Positions 41,926-55,269 are shown, counted from the first letter of the stretch. The stretch: DNA of 64,000 bases from Macrobrachium rosenbergii (GCF_040412425.1 NC_089762.1:16816712-16880711), one strand, 5' to 3'. Notes: generated from the sequence alone by a model not told the origin. Made by a program: numbers and translations.

Positions 41926-42571
41926 TTCAAACAAGGGTACGAGCTTTTTTCTGGTAGTTGTTCCAGAGCAATTCCAGGTCATATTCTTTTATACTTTACT
42001 TGTTTTGTTGTTCGGGAATTGCGTTTCTACATTTCAGTCTGAAGAAAGGACTGGGGAAACTGAATAAGACTTGATCTCAAATTATAGATCGTTCCAGCCC
42101 AAGGAAAAGGTGAAATTACAGACTTATCATCAACCCTGCTGTAACGGTTAATGTAGAAAAACACAATATGATAAACAAAGCAAGTTCAGAATACAGAGAC
42201 GATTATCGAATACGTTTGCATTGCCAAAACTTTCTTAGTTTTGACTTGTTTTGCTGTGTATAATTTTTGCAAGTTTGCTGACTTATTTTATAACCATCTC
42301 CATTTAGTATTTTTTATGGGCAGTCTACTATGAGGAAAACTAGCTTTTCATTGGAAAGTTCGCTAGGTGCAACAACAACAATGCTGACAATTATGAACGG
42401 ATGATAATAATGAACAAACAATACAAACCAACCTTAAGGGAAAATACTCTCACGTGATTGAAGACGGTACCTGAGATTATCAGCCCCATTTCCGGAATTG
42501 CAGAACAGGTATAAATCACAAACACTGAACTTTCATGGTGAAGCCCTATGATAACTTTAAAAATAATATAC

Positions 42572-42572
<1 letters not shown>
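41926..42572. other. Unassigned DNA
   Basis: May include the LINE's 5' region; no features recognised. Confidence 0.4.
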
Positions 42573-42625
<53 letters not shown>

Positions 42626-42667
42626 TATGTGTGCATGGCTGAGTGTATATGTGTGTATATATATATA

Positions 42668-42726
<59 letters not shown>

Positions 42727-42761
42727 CATATATATATATATATATACATATACATACATAC

Positions 42762-42804
<43 letters not shown>

Positions 42805-42809
42805 CGCGC
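42573..42809. repeat. (TA)n-(TG)n-(CG)n compound microsatellite
   Basis: TA runs with an interruption at 42618-42660, then TG at about 42771-42796 and CG at 42796-42809. The TG/CG part is strictly alternating purine-pyrimidine. Confidence 0.96.
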
Positions 42810-43105
42810 TGATCCTTTGCTTTCTCGTTTTTTTCTCTTTATTCATGCAACAGCTATGTTATATGTCACTTTATGTGCCACCGAATCAAGTTTGCATATC
42901 AATGATGTCGCTAGTACTCCATGACATTCATTACAGAGACACAGAATTCTTATCCGAAGTGAAAAAATCGTAAAGCCAGGTCTCCAAATTTCTGAAAAGT
43001 GGTAATATCGGGTGTTTTAACTTTTATTTTTTTTTCTATCCCTATGCTTTTGGCAACCCAAAAGAGAAATGTTTGGATCAGAAAAAAGTTAAGTATACCT
43101 TAAGT
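42810..43105. other. Unassigned DNA
   Basis: No gene seen. Confidence 0.5.
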
Positions 43106-43378
43106 ATACCAGACCACTGGGCTGATTAATAGCTCTCCTAAGGCTGGCCCGAAGGATTAGACTTATTTTACGTGGCTAATAACCAACTGGTTACTAGCAA
43201 CGGGACCTACAGCTTGTTGTGGAATCCGAACCATATTATACCGAGAAATGAATTTCTATCACCAGAAATAAATTCCTCTAATTCTTCATTGGCCGGCCGG
43301 AGACTCGAACTCGGGTCTAGCAGAGTGCTAGCAGAGAACTCTCCCTACTCGTCCAACAAGGAACTGAACGGATCAGAG
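43106..43378 (-). repeat. tRNA-derived SINE, family F
   Basis: On the minus strand the head contains TTGGACGAGTAGGGAGAG (A-box position) and GAGTTCGAGTCTCC (B box), 30-40 bases apart as in a tRNA. The body (GGCCGGCC, AGAAATTCATTTCTCGG) and a 3' end AATCCTTCGGGCCAGCC follow. A 3' fragment of the same family with a (TAA)n tail is at 22390-22443. GTATACC-like words repeat beside the 3' end (43095-43110). Confidence 0.85.
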
Positions 43379-43920
43379 AAACCCAACAAAAGACATTAAG
43401 TGACATAAGTTAGTTTAGTATTTAGACCAAAGGAAAACAAAAACAAGATTGTTAAAGCAAAGAAAACTACTAGTACAACTAGTTACTTTAATAACTTCGT
43501 CTGGTGTTTATTATATTCGATGAACAGAGCTGTTAACTGCCAATCATAAAAAAGGAGCAAATAATATAATTATCAAATCTTTCTTTTTAGTTAAATGGCA
43601 GCTACAAGGTAATAAACATCAAACTATTGTCAAAGTTTATTCTAGCATTTTTATTTCATCAAAGGAAGGGAGTTTTTAGCATTATTTAAACAAAGAACTA
43701 TCAGTGAGTGAACGACAAAACAAAGACCTGAAAAACCACTCTATGCAATTCTAATGGATCCCGGTCAAAGTTTTAGTATGGAGAAGTGATTACTGGCTAC
43801 TCATATTTTCCTCTTCACTGGGAACTTAGATTCCTTTATAACTTTTAATTAAAAAACGAACGTTTTAGAAATACATCATTTTGCGTTTGAATGGTTTTCT
43901 GCGTACGCGTTAGTGTTTCG

Positions 43921-43924
<4 letters not shown>
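43379..43924. other. Unassigned DNA
   Basis: No gene seen. Confidence 0.5.

Positions 43925-43968
<44 letters not shown>
43925..43968. repeat. (CT)n microsatellite
   Basis: About 22 CT units. Confidence 0.98.
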
Positions 43969-43971
<3 letters not shown>

Positions 43972-45327
43972 CGTGGCGAGGCCTGGCCTTTGTTGAAGGC
44001 CCCAGGAATAAGAACACTTTTGCATTATTGAAATAATTTATTCCACGGACAATTGACCCCATAACCTCCAATGAACACGTTCTCCGATAATGGAAATTAA
44101 GGAGACATTAATATACGTGTGAGAACAGTTGGGTGTCATAATAAAGTTCGAAATGATCAAGGATTCCGAGTTTAAGGTCAAGGGATATTTCCATTAAAAT
44201 TCAGTGACCAATGGTATGTAAGGGCCTTTTATGAGTATATATTGGTTCTTATAAAGTGTAGTACTAGGAGACCTCGAATATTTATAGAAGACTGAGTCAT
44301 ATCAGAGAAATGATCTAAGCAAAAAAGAAAGCGTAAAGATTTTCTATTCATTTAGTTTTATCAACTAAGATTTTATCACCTTTATTGAAAAATTAACCTC
44401 ATGGCAAGTACTGTTTTCCTTGTATGTGAAAGAATAAAAAACTATGAGTATAGTTCGAGTTGTTTAAAAGAACCATATTTTCTTATAATGCTTGTAAAGA
44501 TTTCGCGTTGTTTTTAGATAAAAATGTCCTTCAGTCATGCTGAAAATTTCTGTTTGGTGTATTAGGAAAATTTGTCAGACTTGGAGACAGAAAAATATAA
44601 TTACCTATATGCGTTACCAACTTTTTGGATAGAAAGCAATTACAGTACCCCTGGGACAAAATTTGACAATATAATGAAATCAGCAATTTTTTTTACTCAT
44701 ATCTCCAATATTTATTCCTGAACATTACCAGGTCTTTAGAAATTTAGAATAACTTTTTAACAACAATGGTTATAAATTACATTTTCTTTTTAGAAATAAT
44801 GAAGATGAACTGCTGACCGAGATCAAAATATGCAAAGATGTTTATAGCTTGGATGAGGTTGATTAATGCGATAGTTTGTTTTTACATTCAAATTTTAATT
44901 TCAAACTTGTCTTTCATCCCACTGGAGGTTAATACATTGCTTTTCAATCCACATTTTTTCAGTTTTCAGCAATTCTCTCTTTTGTGGTATTTTATACTTT
45001 ACTTCCTTATTTTACATTTTCCGTAATAAGAAATTTCTAACATATATAAATTCCGGAAAATATCATACATTATGTTGTTAACGTTAGCAAGAGTAAATTC
45101 AAATCCATAAAGACTAGAAACCTGCTTTGCAAAATACCATTGCTTTTGATGCAGGTACTTGTTCCCAGGAAATTATCGATTGCAAATTGAAGAGCACATC
45201 ATAAATCATACGAAGAACAGAAAGGCGAACACGTGCGTTAATTAACGTCACATCAGCAGTATATTATATGATCCCCTAAGGAACAAGAGTACAGAGTAAA
45301 AGTCTCTATTGGTACAGGATCATTATT
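43969..45327. other. Unassigned AT-rich DNA
   Basis: No gene or shared repeat recognised. Confidence 0.55.
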
Positions 45328-45336
45328 GTGTGTGTG

Positions 45337-45420
<84 letters not shown>
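45328..45420. repeat. (GT)n-(GA)n microsatellite
   Basis: Short GT run then about 41 GA units. Confidence 0.98.
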
Positions 45421-45423
<3 letters not shown>

Positions 45424-46005
45424 TCTTCTTTTTGTTACTAGGTATTTCACATAATAAGCAGATCTGGTAAAGTTTTAATATTTGCTATGATATCCATTCT
45501 TCCTCGGACGGCCATCGTTTCTTATACCATGAAATAATCTCGTTTAGAAATAGTCACAGTATCAGTGACTATTCTTCTACCAAATTACAAATGCAGCTTT
45601 TCTTCTTTCGAAAACAAAATACGACTGAAAGAGAACATTTGGGGAAATGCTTATATTTGATGAACCGACTTTCACACTGCCACATTTTCACAGAATTCAG
45701 TATTCAAGAATCGTACCTACATCATTGCATCGATTATTTCAGATATTCTGTGGCATAATTCACCTTTATGAGTCGCGTGAGTGCCTCTCTGCCCAAGATC
45801 TTCACCAGGAATTATAAGCTTTCATCTCTAAATTCTATGCCTATTCTGAATCTTGACGCCCATATTTAACCAAAATAAATCTTCCTATCCTTTTATACTT
45901 AAAAAAATAATTGAACTGTCAGATGGAACTCAAAATTGCAACACTTTATTAGGTAAATTTCGAAAACCCCTCAACATAATCATGACAACAATAACGATGA
46001 CAATG

Positions 46006-46010
<5 letters not shown>
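45421..46010. other. Unassigned DNA
   Basis: No gene seen. Confidence 0.5.

Positions 46011-46077
<67 letters not shown>
46011..46077. repeat. (GA)n microsatellite
   Basis: About 33 GA units. Confidence 0.98.
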
Positions 46078-46080
<3 letters not shown>

Positions 46081-46242
46081 CCTTTACCCTTTCGCAAATA
46101 AAAAACAATTTTTTTTATAACAAATGAAACACTGCCTAAGAACTTAAAATTACACCACCTTACATTAACCGAAAGTATTTGTCAAAGTTCCAGCAGAGAG
46201 CAGACAATAATTATTTTATAAAATTTGTTTGACCGTAATTCA

Positions 46243-46710
46243 AGGGAAGACTTAATTGGGACTTTTAGTTACATAGTTTTTTCTTTTCTACATAGAACAA
46301 CCTTCGTCTAATACTCAAACAGTTGAGTATAATTTATTTTAAAATAAAATCATAAATTCCTCAAAATTCTTATGTGAAGGTTTCAAAGAGCTTTTAGCCA
46401 CAAACTGTCCTTCGGGCAAGTGGAATTTGCCACGGTAGCACATTAATATCCATTGGCAAGGGAAGACTTAATTTACATGGAATATGTATAAATTGGGACT
46501 TTTAGTTACATACTTTTTTCTTTTCTACATAGAACGACCTTCGTCTAATACTCAAACAGCTGAGTATATTGATATTTTATCTTAAAAAAAAATCCTAAAT
46601 TCCTCAAAATTCTTATGTGAAGGTTTCAAAGAGCTTTTAGCCATAAACTGTCCTTCAGGCAAGTGGAATTTGCCACGGTAGCGCATTAGTATCGATTGGC
46701 AGGTCTTGTG
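46243..46710. repeat. 236-bp direct tandem duplication
   Basis: AATTGGGACTTTTAGTTACATA occurs at both ends of a 236-bp step (GGGACT at 46258 and 46494). TTCAAAGAGCTTTTAGCCA and GCAAGTGGAATTTGCCACGG recur with the same spacing. The copies differ by substitutions and small indels. No coding content recognised. Confidence 0.9.
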
Positions 46711-47459
46711 GTACCATTTACTTATGAAAAGTAACGACATTATGTTACTCTTTACTTGCACTTGTTTCATCACCAAGAAAATTACTGTGGTTAGTAACTT
46801 TCGCACAGTAAAAGAAGGTTAAGGTTACGTCATGCAAGCAATGAGAACCTTAGGATTCATATATGGTATGATAATTGTTGGGGTTTGTCCAGTGACCTTT
46901 AACGGTCACTTCTGAAAGCAGTGCAGATTCAAATTCATATAAATATGAATCTGAATTTGTGGCATTGTCGTCTACCTAAGGTCAAGGGTATCTGTAGAGT
47001 ATTTTAATTTGTTCAAACTTTATCGTGTGTGAAAACGGCAAAATGTTGGCCTGGAAGTGATAAGGAATTTTTGGTGTACATTGGGTGACTGTTGTCTTCC
47101 AGCGGTAAACAAAAAGAAAAATAAAGTAAAGCCAGAGGAACAGGCTTATAAATATAATGTAATTATTGTTTGACGATACTTTTAGTTAAAACTAAAAAAA
47201 AAAATAATATTTAAAGTTCCCTTGACAGTAATGGGACCAGTTTAGAAGCAAGGATGAATGTGCCTATCATACTACAAGGAGATTGATATAAAAAAAACTA
47301 ACAGAGAAATTATGGAAACAGTAATTATCACGAAATATTCTTAAAGATCATACACTCCGACCCTACAGAATTGTTTCGTCGATATTTGAGGCAACGATGA
47401 TGATCTTTATGAATACAGCCAAGTAATGTAATTCAACAGAACAGATGTTTACAATTAAA
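46711..47459. other. Unassigned DNA
   Basis: No gene seen. A 12-13 base palindrome (ATTCATATAAATATGAAT) lies at about 46932-46949. Confidence 0.5.
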
Positions 47460-47533
47460 TTAAATATTACAACGTATATAAATACACATACACACATATA
47501 CATACATATATATACATATATATGTGTATAAAT

Positions 47534-47704
47534 ATATGTATAAATAAAGGCAAATGTCAAGGAGAACAATTTAAAGAAAAGAGTTGTTGCTAGGTCTTTC
47601 GGCACAAGGTCCTTTACTAGCAAAGGACCGTATGTCGAAAGGCCTAGCAACCACTCCGTTGTTTCAATTTTCCTCTGTGGCATTTGCCTTTATTTATACG
47701 TACA
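47534..47704. repeat. Fold-back element, family D
   Basis: TATAAATAAAGGCAAATG on the left is inverted as CATTTGCCTTTATTTATA on the right. The centre is GGTCCTTTACTAGCAAAGGACC (47609-47630), preceded by GCTAGGTCTTTCGGC and followed by TCGAAAGGCCTAGC. The arms are imperfect, with small internal loops. The right flank (CACGTTCCATATCTTCATGATT) matches the left flank of 24535-24645 in reverse. Confidence 0.85.
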
Positions 47705-47743
47705 TTCATCACGTTCCATATCTTCATGATTCATTTATACATA

Positions 47744-47746
<3 letters not shown>

Positions 47747-47815
<69 letters not shown>

Positions 47816-47825
47816 ATTATATATT
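47747..47825. repeat. (TA)n microsatellite
   Basis: TA run between two fold-backs. Confidence 0.97.
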
Positions 47826-47948
47826 TTACTAACGACCTCATTCAAACTGGATGGTATCTAGTGGAATTTTTATTCAAAAAATTTACTTAGGACAAACAGT
47901 CCTCATTCTCAAGTAGAGTGAAGACTGTTTGTCCTAGAAAGTTTGTAA
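47826..47948. repeat. Fold-back element, family E, partial
   Basis: Left arm ACGACCTCATTCAAACTGGA ... ACTTAGGACAAACAGTC; the short inverted arm GACTGTTTGTCCTAGAAAG ends at the next TA tract. Same sequence as 48675-48880 but with one arm truncated. Confidence 0.85.
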
Positions 47949-47949
47949 C

Positions 47950-47952
<3 letters not shown>

Positions 47953-48030
<78 letters not shown>
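47953..48030. repeat. (TA)n microsatellite
   Basis: TA run. Confidence 0.97.
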
Positions 48031-48032
<2 letters not shown>

Positions 48033-48400
48033 CTTTTATCACATCACCGTGATTCATATACAGTACAATCAGTAAGCTACAAACGTCCTTTAATATCAAT
48101 TCGCTCTACCTCGAAATAATATATTTTCATATATGTTACTGAAGGGAATTTTTAGTTGATAATAAGTTCGTCGTCCCGTGGGCTCGAACCAGCAAAGGAC
48201 AAGAACTCAGGACTACAGTGGACGCATTAACCCACGTGTGGGTTAATGCGTCCACTGTAGTCCTGAGTTCTTGTCTTTAACTGGTTCGAGCTCACGGGAC
48301 GACGAACTTATTATCAACTAAAAAATTCCTCCGGTAACATATATGAAAATATATTATTTCGGTAGAGCGAATTGGTATTAAAGGACGTTTGTAGCTTTTG

Positions 48401-48402
<2 letters not shown>
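48031..48402. repeat. Palindromic tRNA-SINE dimer, family A, long form
   Basis: Two ~170-bp arms, almost fully complementary, meet at TTAACCCACGTGTGGGTTAA (48229-48248). Each arm contains, from the centre outward, an A-box-like GTGGGTTAATGCGTCCACTG, a B-box-like TGGTTCGAGCTCACGGGA or near match, a body (GACGACGAACTTATTATCAAC) and the family end GACGTTTGTAGCTT. Only the left arm carries the extra terminus ATCACATCACCGTGATTCAT. It is thus a head-to-head pair of one SINE. TA tracts on both sides. Confidence 0.88.

Positions 48403-48460
<58 letters not shown>
48403..48460. repeat. (TA)n microsatellite
   Basis: TA run. Confidence 0.97.
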
Positions 48461-48465
<5 letters not shown>

Positions 48466-48552
48466 CTTCAGCAAAAATACTAACATAAATATAAAATGAA
48501 CAAGTAAATACTTGTTCATTTTATATTTCGTTAGTATTTTTGCTGAAGATTT
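48461..48552. repeat. Near-perfect 92-bp palindrome
   Basis: TAAATCTTCAGCAAAAATAC on the left and its complement on the right; centre ACAAGTAAATACTTGT. Only one or two mismatches in arms of about 45 bp. Unrelated to families A, B, D and E by eye. TA tracts on both sides. Confidence 0.93.
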
Positions 48553-48574
48553 ATTATGACAATTCATTTTATTG

Positions 48575-48674
<100 letters not shown>

Positions 48675-48880
48675 ACTAACAGGACCTCATTCAAACTGTA
48701 TGGTATCTAGTGGAAATATTTATTCAAAAAAGTTACTTAGGACAAACATTCCTCATTCTCAAGTATCCGTACAATGTGCGGATACTTGAGAAATGAAGAC
48801 TGTTTGTCCTAGAAAGCTTGTAACTTTTTTGAATAAATATCTCCATTAGATACCACCCAGTTTGAATGAGGTCCTGTTGG
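48675..48880. repeat. Fold-back element, family E, complete
   Basis: Arms of about 100 bp: ACTAACAGGACCTCATTCAA ... AAGTATCCG at left, CGGATACTTGAG ... TTGAATGAGGTCCTGTTGG at right, loop TACAATGTG. Mismatches between the arms show they have diverged since formation. A partial copy is at 47826-47948. Confidence 0.92.
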
Positions 48881-48922
48881 CAATTGTACTAATGCACAGA
48901 ACAATTGTGTGTGCGATAAAAA

Positions 48923-49564
<642 letters not shown>

Positions 49565-49613
<49 letters not shown>
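49565..49613. repeat. (AAT)n microsatellite
   Basis: About 16 AAT units. Confidence 0.97.
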
Positions 49614-49616
<3 letters not shown>

Positions 49617-51810
49617 TAAACGACACTCACTGCTTATTTACGAAATGGCTTCATTTGCTATGCATGCTTTGGTTTTCAAACATTTTGAAACAATCAACAT
49701 CCATTCTCTCATCCTTGGATAAGAATATGCATAACGGGAAAGACAGGATACAGCATTAGCCTTGATCCCTGATTAAGATAGTGTCCAAAGTACAGAAAAA
49801 GTAGACCTGGGAAACGCCATGACACGCGTGTGCGTGGAAGTAAAGGTAATTGTTATTCAAATCAGGTTTCTAATAGAGGTAAATTTTGGGTTTATCCACA
49901 TCAACTTTATAAAGCCAAATTAATACAAAATCAGCCATTACCTTTATTCAAAGAAAATATGAAATAACATTACTTATGACAACTAACTGTTCTGCATTTT
50001 GAGATAACACATGACTCTACCATGACTTGGTTATTTAAGGATTTTAGTATTTTCAGACATCCTCTGCTGATATATATGGCAATACTTCAAAAGTTAATGA
50101 CGATAAAAAAAATATTGAATTCTATATTATAGAGCTGCACTTAGGATTTACAGATATTTACAGAGAAAAGGGGTAATAATGCCAAGTACCACATATCTTT
50201 CGATTATGTCACTGTAGTACTTTTTAAACACTCCTTGTTAGTGTTTGTACCGTCGCCGGAATTTGTTCTTTTGGCCATCCTCCGTAGGTTTCGTTTTAAC
50301 AAACATCTGCTACTTGTCAGCATTCACGTTCAGTTTAGGTCCTTCACGGTCGCTTTCCCAAGTAGCAAACGATTTCTCTTTATAGTGATATTGCGAAATG
50401 ATGTTAGAGTTGGGGGCCTGGTGCTCGTAGTTTAAGAGAAGCAGGATGGCTGCTTTGAATCACTCTTTATTACTGCTATAGTTTCTCAGACAAATGTAGC
50501 TGGTTCCGCTTGCATATTTAACATTTCGTTAAATTAGCTTCATTTACCTCACTGCTAAGTTGTTGCTCTCGCTTTTTGTTCACACAAGAGCGTTCTGTTC
50601 TATGAGTCTCGTGTTGCAAATTGACAGTATATTATCTCCTCATTTTGTATTGCAATATCAAATACCTCTATTTATGATGCACACAAGAAGACAGTTTACC
50701 TTAAGAAATGATGAACGACCACCAGCTGACCTCTGCTTGTCATAAATAGATCCCACGTTCCTTACAATTGTGTTATAAATTTAATAAATATAATTTCCCA
50801 TGTGATATGCTATTCATCTAAGCGCACCCCTACAAATAAAAGCACATACTTGCGCGCGGTCTCACTCACACACACATTTTATCTTCTTGCTTCCCACAGT
50901 ACACAGAGGCCGTAAATGAAGGCACGCACCTAACACAACCCTTTTAACCTGATTCCACTGAAAAATCCTAAATAGCATTTGCATTTCACTATAGCAATTC
51001 AGATCTTATCAAAATACATTTTCGTTGGCGGATAACGCGGATAACTTTAAACGGACTCGCTTCCTCTAGAACGAGGATAAAAACAGTAGAAGCACCGGTC
51101 TCATAAATCAAGATGCGATTGTCCAGTTGTTAGTCAACTGTTGAGGGACGTAACTGAGGTTTAAAGGTAGATAGAGAGCGTGGGGGGAGGAAAGAGAGAC
51201 ATAGGATGAGTACTATGGCTGATTAATAAGACAAGAGAGTGCCTCTTGAAAATGTGTACCATCATATAGTAATTTTAACTGAAGGGCCACCTAGTCGAGG
51301 TAATATTAAACCTTCCAGGGTGAAAACCATTCATTAAATATTCATCACATACTATATTTGTTTGAGTGCGAGTGCATTTGTGGGTATGTGGAGTATATTG
51401 GAAAAGGAAAGATAATTACCCACGTCGATTTTAAGAAATAATGAGATTGGAAGGAAGCAATAACATACAAATAGATAACTGTTATATATCCTTGAACTAC
51501 ATAGGCAAATCCAATGACAAATGATATGGAAGAGGCGGCGATAAAAAGTAATTCTAAAAACACAGATATGTATTTTTTGTATAATTGTGCAAAACAGTTT
51601 TCATAATTCAGTAATCTATATAACAATAACCTGTTCACTAATAAGTGCTGTAGGTGTTCGATTATATAAAAATTGCATGTTAATCAAACGCAAAATTCAG
51701 GTGATATGACCCGTGATTTGTTTAGTTTCCGTAGGACATCGCATGCCTGTATGCTTCAAAACTTATATCAACTTTACACATACATGCACGCGCACACAAA
51801 TATACACGCA

Positions 51811-51814
<4 letters not shown>
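49614..51814. other. Unassigned DNA
   Basis: About 2.2 kb with no recognised gene or repeat. Confidence 0.55.
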
Positions 51815-51899
<85 letters not shown>

Positions 51900-52034
51900 T
51901 ATATGTACATATATACAAATATATATATAAACAAAATATATATCTATTCATATATAATATATATATGCATATATACAATATATGTAAATATACATATACA
52001 TACATACATATATATATATGTATATATATATATA

Positions 52035-52093
<59 letters not shown>
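51815..52093. repeat. (TA)n microsatellite, interrupted
   Basis: Two long TA blocks (51815-51890 and about 52030-52093) with a degenerate TA/CA-rich middle. Confidence 0.95.
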
Positions 52094-52096
<3 letters not shown>

Positions 52097-52419
52097 ACAC
52101 ACATACCATATGACTTTTTCCCCTTTAGAGGGCTGGAGTCTAGGCCACGATACTAATAAATTCTCCTTGAAGAATAACGTATAATTCTGACAAAATTTTG
52201 CTTCCTCACATTTTATTAGGGCAACGATTCCTTGGCAGACAATTATAGTGCGCAAACAGCCATTTTAAAGCGGAAATTGATGGCACAAACTACCTTGACT
52301 TACATCAGGGATCTCTATGCAAAGATTTAAAAGTTAACCAAATACGATAAATTCGTTACAGTCGATTTTCTTTAAATGAAATACCAGGTTCATGTTGGAA
52401 GAAGTTACAGCCGTTTTAA
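52094..52419. other. Unassigned DNA
   Basis: No gene seen. Confidence 0.5.
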
Positions 52420-52422
52420 TAT

Positions 52423-52505
<83 letters not shown>

Positions 52506-52545
52506 CATACATATATATATATACAGAATATATACTGTATATACA
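52420..52545. repeat. (TA)n microsatellite
   Basis: TA run, degenerate after 52500. Confidence 0.96.
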
Positions 52546-53413
52546 CATAAGTATATTGGTAGAAGGCTGAGTCTAAGGTCTTATGTTTAAAGAACATTGG
52601 CTCTTACCTATATAGAGCACTAACGCCCCTGGAAAGTGATTTACTTTCACTTGTCAACGTTAATGTAACCTTTCGTTCAGATAAAACAGCAATTATCCTT
52701 ACATGGTTTCTACTGAGTAGATAATAGGGGTGTTTAGTTACCGGCTCTGTATTACTTTCATCATATTTTATCTGGTATCACGAGGACATACGGCTACCAG
52801 TCAAGGAAAACATTCTCTTATTGTTGCATTAAAGGAAACAATTCCCTAACTCACACTATTTTTTTTATGAATTTCTGTAACACACATTGATTATAAAGTC
52901 ATATATAAAAACAGAAGGAAAGACAAAAGTATTGCAAATTCGAATACAGATTAAAAACCAGTAAACATTCTGAAAACCATTTCATAACTGATAAAAGTGG
53001 ATACGTGACTTATACACAACGAACATTTAAAAAATAATAAATAATTTGCTACTGAAACCTAAAAATGAGGGAGACCTATATTATCAGGTGAAGGCTACGC
53101 TCATCTGAGCATCAAGAATCTCAGGAAACAATCATTGAAGGTTTTATGAATGACAAATTAGGCAGGTGTAGTTTCTCTTGCATTACCATAATTGACAATC
53201 ACAAAGAGACACGATAAGCTGTCATAAATGAGCGCTAAGGCTGGTCTATTTTTAAAAGATGCTGTTGCATCATCTTCTTCAGAGGTTTCAATTATGTGTA
53301 CGAATTACTGTCGGTTTTGTCTCCATAAATCTGCCTAATGGAACGCTGGTTAGTGATATCAGTTGCCTGGGAACTTCTCGCTTTGATCTTCAGAAACCAC
53401 AGACTTGTTTTAT
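52546..53413. other. Unassigned DNA
   Basis: No gene seen. Confidence 0.5.
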
Positions 53414-53884
53414 CAGTGATGGAGGCAGTTTGGGCATGCTGATGACATCTGCGCTGGTTTGTATAATCAATCACAGAGGAAAATAGTAATGCAAAATAAG
53501 ACACAGGTTAAATTCCACACTATACTCATATGATTTCCTTGTTAACTGACTTTCTAAGGTACTGATAAAAGTGACTAGAAATTGAAGACCGCTCAAACAT
53601 CATCATCATCATGATAAAAAAAAATAATAATAATAATAAATAATAATATTATTTATTATTATTATTATTATTTATCATCATCATCATCATGATGATGATC
53701 TTTGAGCGGTCTTCAATTCCTAGTCACTTTTATCTGTGCCTTAGAGAGTCAGTAAACAAGTAAATCATATGAGTATGGTGTGGAATTTAACCTGTGTCTT
53801 ATTTTGCATTACTTTTTTCCTCTGTGATTGATTATACAAACCAGTGCAGATGTCATTAGCATGTCCAAACTGCCTCCATCACTG
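53414..53884. repeat. Large inverted repeat IR1
   Basis: CAGTGATGGAGGCAGTTTGG at 53414 is inverted at 53865-53884. Each arm is roughly 220 bp and runs through GAAGACCGCTCAAACATC / GATCTTTGAGCGGTCTTC. The centre is a CATCATC-AATAAT / ATTATT-ATCATC microsatellite that is itself palindromic (about 53598-53700). Arms differ by small indels. Confidence 0.9.
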
Positions 53885-53886
53885 TT

Positions 53887-54248
53887 GATCACACAAATAT
53901 GATTACGATACATTAATATACCTAATTTGGCAGCCATGTTTAAAGGGTCACTTCGTAATTTTGTCTTTAGCATTTTCTTAATTTGTCCTTTTGTTTCGAT
54001 TTTATTGTTTACTTTAAACAATACTGACCTAAGATTATGGGGTTATATGAAATAACGGAAAGGATGTGATATTGGCCTTTTTTTTATTGTCTGCTATTGT
54101 ATTTTGAGGCAACTTATTGGCAATAAACCTGTTTGGCTTATTGCTTACCAAATATGCATAATAAGAATAATAGAAAAAAAGGCAGCCACTAAGTGAATTT
54201 TGCGCTTATGTAGTCTCCTTGTTATGTAGGACACCAAGTAATAATAAC

Positions 54249-54323
<75 letters not shown>

Positions 54324-54945
54324 GTTATTATTATTATTATTATTATTATTGACAAAAAAGTCGGCCAACATTTCAGTTCCAAAGTGAAAGAGGGCAAAGG
54401 GTTAGTCAGGACCACGTGGAGGTATACCACGGACAATAGACCACATCAAGGGTTATGATGCATAAACAGAAGTTCACAGGAGAAGGAAATTTTATCGTAA
54501 GGACATTCTGCAGATGATATCATAAGCTAATCTAAGTTTAAAGCAGTATTTGGTAAAAAAAAAATGTACATCAAGGCCTGTTCTTTAAACTTTGGTGTCC
54601 TACATAACAAAGGGACTGCATAAGCACAAAATTCACTTAGTGGCTGCCTTTTTTTCTATTATTCTTATTATGCATATTTGGTAAGCAATAAGCCAAACAG
54701 GTTTATTGCCAATAAGTTGCCTCAAAATACAATAGCAGACAATAAAAAAAAGGCCAATATCACATCCTTTCCGTTATTTCATATAATTCCATAATCTTAG
54801 GTCAGTATTGTTTAAAGTAAACAATAAAACCGAAACAAAAGGACAAATTAAGAAAATGCTAAAGAAAAAGTTACGAAGTGACCCTTTAAACATGGCTGCC
54901 AAATTAGGTATATTAATGTATCGTAATCATATTTGTGTGATCAAT
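53887..54945. repeat. Large inverted repeat IR2 (MITE-like)
   Basis: Left arm 53887-54238 starts TGATCACACAAATATGATTA and ends TTATGTAGGACACCAAG. The complementary right arm is 54590-54945. Arms of about 350 bp are nearly identical. The ~350-bp interior holds (AAT)n/(ATT)n at about 54240-54350 and unique sequence. No transposase is present, so if mobile it would depend on another element. It abuts IR1 directly. Confidence 0.92.
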
Positions 54946-55140
54946 AGTGCGTAACAAAGCAAGACAACATAAAAGCCATAGCATCACACTATAAAATTCC
55001 GTAGTAAACACACACACACACTTGTGCTTCGTGCAACTAATGGTGCCCATATAGAGGTGTATTACATGAGGCAAAAAAACTTCAATATGTACTCCTCATT
55101 TTGTAATAATTTCCCCACATTTGTCTGTTAATTTGCTTTT
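54946..55140. other. Unassigned spacer
   Basis: Contains a short CA run; no coding content. Confidence 0.4.
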
Positions 55141-55149
55141 GTAATATAT

Positions 55150-55182
55150 TTCTTAAATTGTAAAGACTTTATGGACACCCTG
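55150..55182 (+). repeat. Isolated mariner-like terminal repeat
   Basis: AAAGACTTTATGGACACCCTG followed by TA. Read on the other strand it is CAGGGTGTCCATAAAGTCTT preceded by TA, the form of a mariner terminal repeat. The opposite end and a transposase were not found, so it is a fragment or chance. Confidence 0.45.
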
Positions 55183-55184
55183 TA

Positions 55185-55185
55185 T

Positions 55186-55269
<84 letters not shown>

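Noticed and set aside
54206..54458. Poly-Asn / poly-Ile frames (also 49505-49759)
   Set aside because: Translations of (AAT)n/(ATT)n repeats.
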